Source: Fusobacteriaceae bacterium
GTDB taxonomy: Bacteria; Fusobacteriota; Fusobacteriia; Fusobacteriales; Fusobacteriaceae
Assembly (NCBI GenBank): GCA_017988045.1
Contig: JAGNSM010000004.1
Location: forward strand, 1 to 33,701
Reading direction: 5' to 3'
Length of the DNA stretch: 33,701 nt
Part shown: in pieces, positions 23,216 through 31,729 of the stretch
Layout: every line of letters begins with the position of its first letter
Numbering within the stretch: position 1 is the stretch's first letter
Translations under genes and position numbers: made by a program
The notes under the pieces: model-generated
The model's input: only the letters and a program-made list of their open reading frames with translations
What the model was told of the DNA's origin: nothing
Databases searched by the model: none

Positions 23216-24193
23216 CTATTCCTCTTCAAAAAGACTAATTGTTACAGCGTTTTTCTTAGCCTTTTTTATCAAAAACTTCCCTTTTCTATTTGAAGCTAAA
23301 AAAGCGCATGGCTCTGAAACTCCATAAACTCCAATAGTTTCTTTTACAAAATCTGATTTTTCTTCTACCATATCTTCAAATTCCAATATATCAGCCTTTT
23401 CATAAAAAACAATCTGTTTTCCTAGTATCTTTGCACTTTCCAAAAGTCCATGCTCATTCATTTTTACCCAAGCTGAAGCTATTACCTTAATACTCTTCAA
23501 TGATAAATTTTGTTGTTGAAACAGTTCTTTTAGAAAATCTAATATATTCTCAGAACTTGTATCTTTTTTACAACCAATTCCAACACAAATATTTTGGGGA
23601 ATAATTTGTGTATATTCAATATTTTCTTTATTTGTTACTAATATGAAACCTTCACTATTTTTATTATCTAAACTAATATTCTGTGGAAGCTTAATCTCCA
23701 CTTTTTTCCCTTGAAGTATCATAGATGTTATATTTTTAGTACTTTCCAAGTCTTTCAATTTACAGTTTAAGTTTTGAGCTAAGGAATCAACTGCAATTTT
23801 CCCTGAAATATCTGTAGCAGTTGTTATTACAGGAATAGCCTTGATAAAATCAGCAATATCTTTACTTTTTTCATTTGCTCCCCCTAAATGCCCAGATAAG
23901 AGAGGAATCACAAAAGTACCTGTTTCATCTATAGAAATAATTGCTGGATCTATGTCCTTAGTCTGAATATGTTCAGCAATGACCCTTGTCACTATTCCTG
24001 TTGCCATTATAAACACTAGATATCTATACTCTAAAAAATTTTCTCTAACAATTTCTTTTAAACTATTAAAAGAAATTGTCTTATGAACAACGAATTTTTC
24101 AAGTACAAAAATATCCGATTCAAATTTCTCATTAATTTTTAAAGCTAATTCCACACCCTTAGATGTTACACAAAAAATAGCTTGGCTATTCAT
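23216..24193 (-). CDS. cbiG: Cobalt-precorrin-5A hydrolase CbiG
   Basis: A 325-residue protein that opens the delta-lactone of cobalt-precorrin-5A, releasing acetaldehyde. The N-terminal domain (CVTSKGVELALKI), the central VFIMATGIVTRVIAEHI, DPAIISIDETGTFVIPLLSGHLGGAN and the C-terminal domain with NICVGIGCKKDTSSENI and VIASAWVKMNEHGLLESAK are the family blocks. All three CbiG domains are present. Its ATG overlaps the cbiF stop by 8 nt (ATGAATAG). CbiG marks the anaerobic (early cobalt insertion) route, in agreement with cbiX, cbiD and the operon as a whole. Confidence 0.94.
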   Translation of the reverse strand: MNSQAIFCVTSKGVELALKINEKFESDIFVLEKFVVHKTISFNSLKEIVRENFLEYRYLVFIMATGIVTRVIAEHIQTKDIDPAIISIDETGTFVIPLLSGHLGGANEKSKDIADFIKAIPVITTATDISGKIAVDSLAQNLNCKLKDLESTKNITSMILQGKKVEIKLPQNISLDNKNSEGFILVTNKENIEYTQIIPQNICVGIGCKKDTSSENILDFLKELFQQQNLSLKSIKVIASAWVKMNEHGLLESAKILGKQIVFYEKADILEFEDMVEEKSDFVKETIGVYGVSEPCAFLASNRKGKFLIKKAKKNAVTISLFEEE

Positions 24194-24950
24194 CCTTTAT
24201 TCCTTCTCTGTATTCATGAGTAAAAGTTTTATCATAAAGTTTTGACAAAGAGTATTTATCGCCCAAAAAATTTCCAACAAGAATTTGAGCTGTTTTTGTT
24301 ATTTCTGCTTCTTTAACCAAATTTTCAATATTTTCAAGGGTTCCAATGACTATTTTTTCATCTTCCCAAGTAGCTTTTTGTACTACTGCTACAGGTGTAG
24401 TTTTATCATAATGCTTTGTCAACTCTTCTACCACTTCACCTATTTTGTGTACAGACAGAAATATTGCCATTGTTGCCTTATGACTAGCCAAACTAGCTAA
24501 ACTTTCTTCTTGTGGAACAGGTGTTCTACCCTCTATTCTTGTACAAATTATAGTTTGGCTTACATCTGGCAAAGTTAATTCCTTTTTCAGACTTGCTGCG
24601 GCTGCTACGAAAGAACTTACTCCGGGAATTACTTCATACTCAACGCCCTCTCTATCCAAAATGTCCATTTGCTCTCTTATAGCTCCAAATATACTTGGGT
24701 CTCCTGTATGCACCCTTGCCACCAATTTATTTTCCTTAAGAGCCTTTATAGTTACTTCCATTACTTCTTCAAGATTCATATGAGCTGAATTATAAAGTTC
24801 TGATGATTCCTTTCTACAGTCGATAATAGCTTTATTGACAAGAGAACCTGCATATATAACAATATCTGCCTTTTCAACAATTTTTTTACCCTTAACTGTT
24901 ATCAAATCGGGGTCTCCGGGACCTGCACCAATAAAATAGACTTTACTCAC
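24186..24950 (-). CDS. cbiF: Cobalt-precorrin-4 C11-methyltransferase CbiF
   Basis: A 254-residue SAM-dependent methylase acting on C11. The N-terminal signature KVYFIGAGPGDPDLITVKGK is nearly the consensus of the family; VHTGDPSIFGAIREQM, VIPGVSSFVAAAASLKKELTLP and RTPVPQEESLASLASHKATMAIFLS identify CbiF/CobM. Translation starts at GTG 24950 with an AGGAGG ribosome site lying inside the end of cbiL; the start overlaps the cbiL stop by 8 nt (GTGAGTAA). cbiG follows with another 8-nt overlap. Confidence 0.94.
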   Translation of the reverse strand: MSKVYFIGAGPGDPDLITVKGKKIVEKADIVIYAGSLVNKAIIDCRKESSELYNSAHMNLEEVMEVTIKALKENKLVARVHTGDPSIFGAIREQMDILDREGVEYEVIPGVSSFVAAAASLKKELTLPDVSQTIICTRIEGRTPVPQEESLASLASHKATMAIFLSVHKIGEVVEELTKHYDKTTPVAVVQKATWEDEKIVIGTLENIENLVKEAEITKTAQILVGNFLGDKYSLSKLYDKTFTHEYREGIKDE

Positions 24951-25641
24951 CTAAGCCTCCTTTTTTTATTATAATTGTTGAAAAATATGGAACTTCTACC
25001 ACTTCCTCCAAATTATAATAAATTTTTTCGTTTTCTTTTCCACAATTTGAAACAAGCACAGCATTTTTTTCATTTTTAGTTTTTATTAACACATTTTTTA
25101 TCTCTTCAAAATTTCTTGTGACTTTCATCAAAACAAGATTATCATTATTTTTTATCTCTTTTTCAAAATCAGTATTTTTATCTACTGAAATTATCTTTAA
25201 ATCCTCATTTCCTACAACTAAAGGAATATTAAGCCTAGATCCAATACTTCCAAAGGAAGTTATTCCCGGAATAGTTTCTACTTCATATTCTTTTTTTAGA
25301 TAATCTAAAACATATGAATAAGTACTATAAATCATGGGATCTCCAATAGTTAAAAATCCTATGTTTTTTCCTTTTTCAAGTTCTCTAGCTATAATTTGGG
25401 CGTTATTTTTTCTTATTTCTATTTTTTTATCCAAATCTTTAATCATTGGAAATTCCAAATAAAGTTTTTCTGTATTCTCTTTAAGATACTCTTTTGCGAT
25501 TTCAAAAGCTGTACTTCCTTCACCAGATTTTGCTTCTGGCAAAACAATGCAGTCCAAATTTTTTAATCTATTTACAGCTTTTATTGTAAGTAATTCAGGG
25601 TCTCCAACACCTACCCCAATCCCATAAAATTTACCTTTCAT
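24943..25641 (-). CDS. cbiL: Cobalt-precorrin-2 C20-methyltransferase CbiL
   Basis: A 232-residue SAM-dependent methylase that adds the C20 methyl group. GKFYGIGVGVGDPELLTIKAVN and LDCIVLPEAKSGEGSTAFEIA are characteristic of CbiL/CobI, followed by FLTIGDPMIYSTYSYVLDYL and ETIPGITSFGSIGSRLNIPL. The start codon follows the TAG of cbiT directly (TAGATG), with AAAGGA upstream. Length is normal. Confidence 0.93.
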   Translation of the reverse strand: MKGKFYGIGVGVGDPELLTIKAVNRLKNLDCIVLPEAKSGEGSTAFEIAKEYLKENTEKLYLEFPMIKDLDKKIEIRKNNAQIIARELEKGKNIGFLTIGDPMIYSTYSYVLDYLKKEYEVETIPGITSFGSIGSRLNIPLVVGNEDLKIISVDKNTDFEKEIKNNDNLVLMKVTRNFEEIKNVLIKTKNEKNAVLVSNCGKENEKIYYNLEEVVEVPYFSTIIIKKGGLGE

Positions 25642-26208
25642 CTATATCCTTTCTGCTGAGACTATAAATATTGGATTACTTGCCATCATCATATTCATAT
25701 CTCCTATAACTTTATTTTTACTCACACTTATTTGAGCTATATCTATATTCTTAAACTTACTTTTTTTAAGAGTTTCTATTGCCAAAAAAAGATTTTCTAG
25801 GACAATAAAATTAAGGCAAATTTTTCCTTGAGATTTCAAGTAAGTTTCGCAGTATTCAATGATTTCCACTATATTTCCTTTGGTTCCTCCAATAAAAATT
25901 TTATCTAGTTCAATTTTAGGTAAAATCTGTGGCGCCATTCCTTTTATTACTTCTATATTCTTTTTATCAAATTTTTCTATATTTTTCTCTATCAAATCAA
26001 GAGCTTCTTCATTTATTTCTACTGCATAAATTTTTCCATTTTTAGAAAAATTAGCCATTTCTATAGAAACACTCCCTGTTCCTGCTCCAATATCAAGGCA
26101 TATATCATTTTCTCTAACATCTAATTTTGCAATAGAAATAGCTCTTATCTCTTCCTTAGTCATAGGAACATTTCCTCTTATAAACTCTTCATCTTTTATG
26201 TGAAACAT
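25642..26208 (-). CDS. cbiT: Cobalt-precorrin-6B C15-methyltransferase/decarboxylase subunit CbiT
   Basis: A 188-residue class I SAM methyltransferase that works with CbiE: it methylates C15 and decarboxylates the C12 acetate. IRGNVPMTKEEIRAISIAKL is the family N terminus, and CLDIGAGTGSVSIEMA is the SAM-binding motif I; KIFIGGTKGNIVEI follows. AGGAGG precedes the ATG. Unlike the rest of the operon it is separated from its upstream neighbour cbiE by about 100 nt holding a G/C-rich hairpin; a weak internal promoter (TTGCAA ... TATAAA) is possible there. Confidence 0.93.
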   Translation of the reverse strand: MFHIKDEEFIRGNVPMTKEEIRAISIAKLDVRENDICLDIGAGTGSVSIEMANFSKNGKIYAVEINEEALDLIEKNIEKFDKKNIEVIKGMAPQILPKIELDKIFIGGTKGNIVEIIEYCETYLKSQGKICLNFIVLENLFLAIETLKKSKFKNIDIAQISVSKNKVIGDMNMMMASNPIFIVSAERI

Positions 26209-26307
26209 TAAAACCTCCTAAAAATACAGTTTATAAAGTATAATTCTTAGTTTATTGCAATACTTTTATTGGTACGGGCGTTATTTATAACGCCCTTTCT
26301 TAAATTC
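26209..26307 (-). other. Intercistronic spacer with a strong hairpin between cbiE and cbiT
   Basis: The only sizeable gap inside the cobalamin genes from cbiM to cbiJ. A perfect inverted repeat GGGCGTTAT (26276-26284) / ATAACGCCC (26287-26295) stands out in A/T-rich DNA. Read on the operon strand it has no U run after it, so it is not an ordinary terminator of cbiE; the T-rich side is on the plus strand, where no gene ends. It could be an RNA stability or processing element, or a copy of a short dispersed repeat. Confidence 0.6.
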
Positions 26308-26937
26308 CTAATTCCCAATTTTCCTTATCACCACTACATTTATATCGAACTTCTTTTTCTCTTTCATAAGCTCTTCTACCTCATAAGTCCTTATACTCTC
26401 TTTTTCATAAGACAAATTTTCTCCCACAGTTATTTCTACATTTTCCAAGCTGCTCTGAAAGATAATCTCTGCTATTCTTTGTGGAGTGTATTTACTATCA
26501 GTAAGAAGTCCAATCTTATCATACTGATTAATTATAGAAGCTAAATTTAGCTCTCTACCGTGAACAGAAGATATAAAAGCATCATTCCATACATCTCCCA
26601 TTTTTGAAAACATATATTGAATGGATGATATTCCTGTAATAACTTCTACCTTTTCGTCCAAATTTTCTTTTATATAACTCAAAAGACTATAAAATCCAGT
26701 ATCTCCAGAGACTACTATAACGATATTTTTCTTAGAGTTTCTTTCTATAAACTCAATCATTTTATCAAGATACCTATCAATATAGTAAATTTCTTTACCT
26801 TCTACCCAATCCTGTATATTTTCAATATTTCTTTTTCCACTAATAATTATTTGAGATTCTTTAATAAGATTTTGAGCTATTGGAAGTATGTAATCTTTAT
26901 GACCAGGGCCAAGTCCTATGATTTTTATATTATTCAT
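26308..26937 (-). CDS. cbiE: Cobalt-precorrin-7 C5-methyltransferase CbiE
   Basis: A 209-residue tetrapyrrole methylase for C5. IKIIGLGPGHKDYILP is the N-terminal signature; VVSGDTGFYSLLSYI, VITGISSIQYMFSKMGDVWNDAFISSVHGRE and the following GLLTDSK are typical of CbiE. It is a stand-alone CbiE, CbiT being a separate gene. The start ATG 26937 is preferred because the family begins a few residues before IKIIGLGPG and because it overlaps the cbiD stop by 8 nt (ATGAATAA), as other starts in this operon do. GGAAGGAG lies about 11 nt upstream, a long spacing; ATG at 26946 is a possible alternative. Confidence 0.93.
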   Translation of the reverse strand: MNNIKIIGLGPGHKDYILPIAQNLIKESQIIISGKRNIENIQDWVEGKEIYYIDRYLDKMIEFIERNSKKNIVIVVSGDTGFYSLLSYIKENLDEKVEVITGISSIQYMFSKMGDVWNDAFISSVHGRELNLASIINQYDKIGLLTDSKYTPQRIAEIIFQSSLENVEITVGENLSYEKESIRTYEVEELMKEKKKFDINVVVIRKIGN

Positions 26938-28033
26938 AAAATCCATCACTCCTTCCAAGTTCTCCGATTTCATTGGAGAAAATTAGTACTTCTACCTTAA
27001 TTTCTTTTCCACATCTTTTAATATAGCTTTCACATTTCTCTTTAACTTTATTAGATAATAATTTGAAAACATCTCTATTCTCAATATAGTTTATAGCCTC
27101 TTCTGTTGTATTGGAGTTCATAATTTTTATTAAGTTATCCGTGCTTTCTCCACAAAGAAGAGCGTTGGACGCCAGTATTTCCAATCTTCCATCAGCTACT
27201 CTATTATGAGTATGAAAAATACCCCCAGCAACCTTAATTACTTTCCCTATATTTCCTATAATTTTTATAGATTGGACACCTTTATTAGCAGCACTTTCAA
27301 GCATATATCCTATAAAATTACTTGTTATAAGTATTTCTTTTTCATTTATCCCTAGTTTTTCAATAGCATATTTTTTCCCGTAATTTCCAAAAGAAAAAAT
27401 TACTTCTTTTTTCCCTATTTCTGCAAGTAAAACTTCAAGTTCCACATCTAGTGACTTTTTAAAAGCCTCTTCTGACATTGGTTTTACTATGCCTGTTGTA
27501 CCTAAAATAGAAATTCCGCCAATTACACCTAACTTTTCGTTAAGAGTTCTTTTTGCTATCTCTTCTCCGTTAGGAACACTTATTTCTACTTCAAGTCCAA
27601 AGTTTTTATCTTTGATATATTCCCAAAGATTTGCTTTAATCATTTGGCGAGGCACAGGGTTTATTGCCCAATCTCCAATTTCTATGGCAAGTCCTTTTTT
27701 AGTTACCTTTCCAACGCCAATTCCACCAGTAATTTTAATTTGATTTTCCTCTATTTTTTTTACTTTTGCAAAAATTTCTATACCGTTGGTTATATCTGGG
27801 TCATCTCCAGCATCTTTAATTATTGAACAAATTGAATAATTATTAGTTTTTTCCAGTACATTTGTTTCTATTAATAATTTATTATTATTAGGCAAAATAA
27901 TTTCTACATTTTCAGAATAATTCCCATTAATTAAAAATTCAGCTGCAGATTTTGCCGCTGCTGTTGCTGCTGAACCTGTTGTAAAACCATATCTCAACTT
28001 TTTTCCGTTAACTAGAGCATAATCCTTATTCAT
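26930..28033 (-). CDS. cbiD: Cobalt-precorrin-5B C1-methyltransferase CbiD
   Basis: A 367-residue SAM-dependent methylase of the anaerobic pathway that adds the C1 methyl group. The N-terminal RYGFTTGSAATAAAKSA is the CbiD hallmark; DAGDDPDITNGIEIFAKV, GGIGVGKVTKKGLAIEIGDWAINPVPRQMI, ILGTTGIVKPMSEEAFKKSL and IKVAGGIFHTHNRVADGRLEIL are further conserved blocks. Its ATG overlaps the cbiC stop by 8 nt (ATGAATAA). CbiD has no counterpart of similar sequence in the aerobic route, so it helps to define the pathway as anaerobic. Confidence 0.95.
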   Translation of the reverse strand: MNKDYALVNGKKLRYGFTTGSAATAAAKSAAEFLINGNYSENVEIILPNNNKLLIETNVLEKTNNYSICSIIKDAGDDPDITNGIEIFAKVKKIEENQIKITGGIGVGKVTKKGLAIEIGDWAINPVPRQMIKANLWEYIKDKNFGLEVEISVPNGEEIAKRTLNEKLGVIGGISILGTTGIVKPMSEEAFKKSLDVELEVLLAEIGKKEVIFSFGNYGKKYAIEKLGINEKEILITSNFIGYMLESAANKGVQSIKIIGNIGKVIKVAGGIFHTHNRVADGRLEILASNALLCGESTDNLIKIMNSNTTEEAINYIENRDVFKLLSNKVKEKCESYIKRCGKEIKVEVLIFSNEIGELGRSDGFYE

Positions 28034-28676
28034 TTAATCTTCCTTCAAATTTATCAAGTCCATAAAGAATTCCGTGTAATATTGCAACAGCAACACTGCT
28101 TCCACCTTTCCTACCATTTACTCTAATATAAGGAAAATCAAAATTACTTAGGTTTTCTTTACTTTCTGCAGCACCCACAAATCCAACAGGAACTCCAACT
28201 ACTAGCCTAGGTTTTATTCCAGTTTCTTTTATATATTCTAGTAATTTATAAAGAGCTGTTGGCGCATTTCCAATTAAGAAAACACCAGTTTCTTTATCCT
28301 CCAAAGCTTTTTCCATTCCAATAATTGAACGAGTTACTCCTCTTTCTTTAGCCAGTAAACTTACTTCTTTATCTGCCACTAATGAATAAGCCTCACACTC
28401 ATATAATTTTAGGCTAATTTTACTTAATCCATTAACAATCATATTGGTATCACAATATATTTTACTTCCTTCTACCAAAGCTTTTCTACCGCTTTCTATA
28501 GGATTGTTTTTAAATTCAATCAAATCAGCATATTCAAAATCTGCTGTAGTATGAATTACTCTTTTTACTACTTGTAATTCTTCATATGTAAAATTATTTA
28601 CTTTATCTCCCAATTCTTCAGTTATTATCTCAAAACTTCTTTTTTCTATTTCCATTGGTTTTTTTATGTAATTCAT
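28026..28676 (-). CDS. cbiC: Cobalt-precorrin-8 methylmutase CbiC
   Basis: A 216-residue enzyme that moves the methyl group from C11 to C12, giving cobyrinate. The catalytic His42 lies in VVKRVIHTTADFEYAD; IYCDTNMIVNGLSK, IGNAPTALYKLLEYI and VVGVPVGFVGAAESKENL are conserved. Length is normal. It lies 8 nt after cbiO and overlaps cbiD by 8 nt, so the cobalt-transport genes and the ring-synthesis genes are one continuous unit. Confidence 0.95.
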   Translation of the reverse strand: MNYIKKPMEIEKRSFEIITEELGDKVNNFTYEELQVVKRVIHTTADFEYADLIEFKNNPIESGRKALVEGSKIYCDTNMIVNGLSKISLKLYECEAYSLVADKEVSLLAKERGVTRSIIGMEKALEDKETGVFLIGNAPTALYKLLEYIKETGIKPRLVVGVPVGFVGAAESKENLSNFDFPYIRVNGRKGGSSVAVAILHGILYGLDKFEGRLNE

Positions 28677-28684
28677 AGATACTC

Positions 28685-29494
28685 CTAATTTTTAGTATTT
28701 TCATTATATTTACTAAGAAAATCTTCTTTCTCAATGCCATAATGTTTATTAATAATATTTGCTATTTTTAGAACTTCTGGAAAATCCAATTTAAATTCTT
28801 TAAGTTCTTTTTCACATTGAAAAATCTCATGCTTATTTCCTTCTTTAACAATATGTCCATCTTTTAGTATATAAATATAATCAGCAAAATTATATGCAAA
28901 ATTTACATCATGGGTAGAAAAAATAATAGTTTTTCCTTGTTTTGTTTTTTCTTCTAAAAGTTCTATAACTTTATTATAATTTTGTGGGTCAAGCCATACA
29001 AGTGGTTCATCTAATATAATGATTTCAGGATTCATTGCAAAAATTGAAGCTATGCAGAGTCTTTTTTTCTGCCCATAACTAAGAGTATGGCAAAGTTTAT
29101 ATTTCTGTGCAAGAAGTCCAACTTCTTCTAGAGCCTTTTCAACTATCTCTTCTACCTTATTCTTTTCAACCCCCATATTTTGTAATCCATATGCCATTTC
29201 TTGCATTATTGTTGGTGCAATAATTTGCGTTTCAGGATCTTGAAAAACTATCCCAACTTGTTTTCTTATATTTTTTAGAGATTCTTTTTTATTGAGAAGC
29301 TTTTCCCCATTAATATAGATCTCTCCTTTATGAGCCTTTAATATTCCATTTATCAAAAGAAATAGTGTAGATTTTCCTGAACCATTTTCTCCCAGAAAAG
29401 CTACTTTTTCCCCCTTTTTAATATGAATATTTATATTATTAAGTATATTATTCCCCTTCTCATAAAAAAAATCTACATTTTCAAATTTTATCAT
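28685..29494 (-). CDS. cbiO: Cobalt ECF transporter ATPase CbiO
   Basis: A 269-residue ATPase of the energy-coupling-factor cobalt importer CbiMNQO. Walker A is GENGSGKST (35-43), the Q-loop is VGIVFQDPETQI, the signature is LSYGQKKR and the switch His is in FSTHDVNF. Walker B reads IIILDEPLVWLDP; the usual DEPTxGLD is altered to DEPLVWLD, although the catalytic Glu is kept. ATG 29494 is used because AGGAG lies six bases before it; an upstream TTG at 29500 has no proper spacing. The gene overlaps cbiQ by 14 nt. Confidence 0.93.
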   Translation of the reverse strand: MIKFENVDFFYEKGNNILNNINIHIKKGEKVAFLGENGSGKSTLFLLINGILKAHKGEIYINGEKLLNKKESLKNIRKQVGIVFQDPETQIIAPTIMQEMAYGLQNMGVEKNKVEEIVEKALEEVGLLAQKYKLCHTLSYGQKKRLCIASIFAMNPEIIILDEPLVWLDPQNYNKVIELLEEKTKQGKTIIFSTHDVNFAYNFADYIYILKDGHIVKEGNKHEIFQCEKELKEFKLDFPEVLKIANIINKHYGIEKEDFLSKYNENTKN

Positions 29495-30170
29495 AAACAA
29501 CTCCTAAAATAACTATAATTAAATAAAAAAATAAGTATCTAAAATTTTTACTAGATTCATATGTTTCTTCCCAAAATAAAAAATCTTCACCTAAACGACT
29601 TTTAACAGATATATTGACATATTCAGTATATTTTAATACTTTAAAAAACATATTACTTCCTATAAACCCAATGGAATTATAACTTGCCTTTCGATTTATA
29701 AAACCCAGCCTACTTTTTTGAGAAGTTAAAAATTGATTTTTGATTTCAGTAAATAAAAATATGAATCTATAAATTAATAAAAAAAGTTCTATAATTATTG
29801 ATGGAAATTTAAGCTTTTTCATAATATACGCTACTTGAGTAATCGGAGTTATGCAGAATAAAAAATATACGATACTTATTGAATTTATGGCTTTAGCTGT
29901 TAGAAGAATGTAGTTTTCTCCAGTTAAAGCAAACGAAATATTAGACAATACTATAAAAGATACAGGAACTTTATAAAGCTCAGCCAATTCTCGAAAAGAA
30001 ATTTTTACTAAAAAAATCAAGAATAAAATTATAATTACACTATTTATTACATGAAATAAAATCTTATCTGAAATCAACATAATTAACAAAAGCCCTATGG
30101 AAAAAAAGAATTTTTCCATAGGGTTTATTTTTAAAAATTTATTATTATTTGCTATTTTGTCTATCAGCAT
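29481..30170 (-). CDS. cbiQ: Cobalt ECF transporter transmembrane subunit CbiQ
   Basis: A 229-residue membrane coupling protein that links CbiO to the CbiMN substrate unit. About five or six membrane helices are visible, and the cytoplasmic coupling region LTSQKSRLGFINRKASYNSIGFIGSNMF contains the Ala/Ser-Arg-Gly-type motif of CbiQ/EcfT. I chose ATG 30170 since AAGGA lies seven bases upstream; this start is inside the end of cbiN, giving a 26-nt overlap. A start at 30194 would overlap more and lacks a ribosome site. Confidence 0.88.
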   Translation of the reverse strand: MLIDKIANNNKFLKINPMEKFFFSIGLLLIMLISDKILFHVINSVIIILFLIFLVKISFRELAELYKVPVSFIVLSNISFALTGENYILLTAKAINSISIVYFLFCITPITQVAYIMKKLKFPSIIIELFLLIYRFIFLFTEIKNQFLTSQKSRLGFINRKASYNSIGFIGSNMFFKVLKYTEYVNISVKSRLGEDFLFWEETYESSKNFRYLFFYLIIVILGVVYDKI

Positions 30171-30441
30171 AAGTTTTTCCTTTATAAAATCCAATTATAT
30201 AAAAAATTACTGCAGACCCTAAAGCTGCCTGTAGCGCAAATAAAAGACTTTCTGTTTCTCCTCCTGGCGGTTCTATGGGACTTTCTGCCCAAGGTTTATA
30301 GTTAGGATTTATTGTTGAAATAATTTCTTCTGCCTTCCCATCAGCTCCACCAAATTCAGAGTTTTTTATAAACACCAAAGGTGTTATTGTAATTAAGATT
30401 ATTAAAAATAAGTAGACTAGATTTTTATTAATTGCTTTCAT
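30145..30441 (-). CDS. cbiN: Cobalt transport protein CbiN
   Basis: A 98-residue membrane protein needed with CbiM for cobalt capture. The N-terminal helix ([18 protein letters not shown]), the conserved loop [29 protein letters not shown] and the second helix [21 protein letters not shown] are the whole CbiN consensus. Presence of a separate CbiN indicates cobalt rather than nickel as substrate, since nickel systems use NikN or a fused form. It overlaps cbiM by 14 nt and cbiQ by 26 nt. Confidence 0.94.
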   Translation of the reverse strand: MKAINKNLVYLFLIILITITPLVFIKNSEFGGADGKAEEIISTINPNYKPWAESPIEPPGGETESLLFALQAALGSAVIFYIIGFYKGKTYADRQNSK

Positions 30442-31132
30442 TTTTCACTACTTCCTTTCCAATTCCATATTTTTCAATATTCTCTATTATCATTTTAGTA
30501 AGTAGCCCTTCTATGATTGCAAGAGGTATCTGAGTTAAAGCAAACACACCCATAAAAGTTACTAAACTTCCTAAGAAATTACCATTTCCATGAGCTAATG
30601 CTAACTGAAAAGATGTAATACAATATGTGAATAAATCTCCCAAGGCTGCTGCTAAAAATATTGCTAAGCCTCTATTTTTCTTATACAAACTCTTGTAAAT
30701 AATATAAGATAATATTGGCCCACCGATTGCCATAGAAAAACTATTGGCTCCAAGGGTTGTAAAGCCCCCATGTGCTAAAAGACCTGCTTGAAAAATCAAA
30801 GTAATAGTTCCCAAAATTGCAGTAACGCTAGGACCAAACAGAATGGCTGCTAGGCCTACTCCTGTTGGATGAGATGAACTCCCTGTAACAGAAGGGATTT
30901 TTAATGCAGAAAGAACAAATATGAAAGCTCCTGCTAAAGCCAAAAGGATTTTCTTATCTGAGTTTTCTTTTGTGATTGCCTGTATTTTTTTAATTCCAAC
31001 AATCCAAAAAGGAATACAAATAAGTCCCCAAGATATTGCCCATTTTATTGGTAAATACCCTTCCATTATATGCATAGAATAACTATTTAAACTTAGCACC
31101 AAGAATACTATTAACAAATTAAATTTTTTCAC
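30428..31132 (-). CDS. cbiM: Cobalt ECF transporter substrate-binding subunit CbiM
   Basis: A 234-residue membrane protein that binds Co2+. The N-terminal signal sequence ([19 protein letters not shown]) precedes [17 protein letters not shown]; after processing the new N-terminal Met-His would supply the metal ligands, as in CbiM/Nik[22 protein letters not shown] carries the second conserved His, and [22 protein letters not shown] is another family block. Seven membrane helices fit. It is the first of the cobalt-transport genes, about 70 nt after cbiX, with AAAAGGAGAT before its ATG. Confidence 0.95.
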   Translation of the reverse strand: MKKFNLLIVFLVLSLNSYSMHIMEGYLPIKWAISWGLICIPFWIVGIKKIQAITKENSDKKILLALAGAFIFVLSALKIPSVTGSSSHPTGVGLAAILFGPSVTAILGTITLIFQAGLLAHGGFTTLGANSFSMAIGGPILSYIIYKSLYKKNRGLAIFLAAALGDLFTYCITSFQLALAHGNGNFLGSLVTFMGVFALTQIPLAIIEGLLTKMIIENIEKYGIGKEVVKNESN

Positions 31133-31199
31133 TACTTATCTCCTTTTATTAAAACTTTTTCTAAGAAGTAAAATATCCCCATTTTTTATACCACTATAA

Positions 31200-31571
31200 T
31201 TAAATAATTTCTTTCGCTCTCTCAATAAGTATATCTGCCAAAATTGGATCAGCTCCAAGGGGCTTTCCAAAAATAAATTCTATATTTTTATATTCTAACT
31301 TTAATTTTTCAATAATTTCAGGAATATCTTCTTTTATATGAATTCCCTCAAATAAAAAAAATGGAACTATTCCAATAGTCTTCAAGTTTTCATTCTCCTC
31401 AACTGCTTGTGCTATAACTTCTTCAATAGTAGGACTACATAGTTCCATGTTAGCACCATAAATTTTTATATCTGTTCTTTTCTCTTTTACAAGGTCTACA
31501 ATCTCGTTGAAACCATTTTTAAAATCCTCTGACCTACTTCCATGACTCAAAATTACTAATATTTTCTCCAC
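31200..31571 (-). CDS. cbiX: Sirohydrochlorin cobaltochelatase, short CbiX form
   Basis: A 123-residue enzyme that inserts Co2+ into sirohydrochlorin, the entry step of anaerobic cobalamin synthesis. It is the short form (CbiX-S, single domain, likely a homodimer) instead of the roughly 260-residue CbiK or long CbiX. The metal-binding His10 lies in LSHGSR and His78 in FFLFEGIHIKEDIP. MELCSPTIEEVIAQA is also conserved. Translation begins at GTG 31571 behind GGAGGA. It is the first gene after the cobalamin riboswitch and starts the 14-gene operon. Confidence 0.9.
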   Translation of the reverse strand: MEKILVILSHGSRSEDFKNGFNEIVDLVKEKRTDIKIYGANMELCSPTIEEVIAQAVEENENLKTIGIVPFFLFEGIHIKEDIPEIIEKLKLEYKNIEFIFGKPLGADPILADILIERAKEII

Positions 31572-31603
31572 TGTTCCTCCAATTATGCTCTAAGATTCTA
31601 AAA

Positions 31604-31638
31604 TTCAAATAAAATAAAAAGCCCGTTAGAAAACGGGC
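31604..31638 (-). terminator. Riboswitch terminator before cbiX
   Basis: On the minus strand the G/C-rich stem GCCCGTT / AACGGGC (arms at 31621-31627 and 31632-31638) is followed by TTTTTATTTTATTT. It lies between the aptamer and the first gene, so it is the likely expression platform. Confidence 0.85.
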
Positions 31639-31658
31639 ATAAGTTCATATTATAAAAA

Positions 31659-31678
31659 ACTATAATTTAAATTATAGT
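31659..31678. repeat. 20-bp perfect palindrome in the riboswitch leader
   Basis: ACTATAATTTAAATTATAGT reads the same on both strands. On the operon strand it is followed by six T, so it could act as a weak first terminator or as part of the switching structure between aptamer and main terminator. Confidence 0.6.
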
Positions 31679-31729
31679 AAATTTAATATAAGCTGCTCTT
31701 TTCCCTTCCCAGAAAATATTACATACTTA

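Noticed and set aside
23185-23229. N-terminal extension of CbiH
   Set aside because: It lies upstream of the ribosome site for ATG 23184 and adds a Lys/Arg-rich stretch foreign to the family.
26276-26295. Hairpin between cbiE and cbiT as a rho-independent terminator of the upstream cbi genes
   Set aside because: The minus strand lacks a U run after the stem (GTACCAAT follows), and the functionally linked cbiT lies directly downstream.
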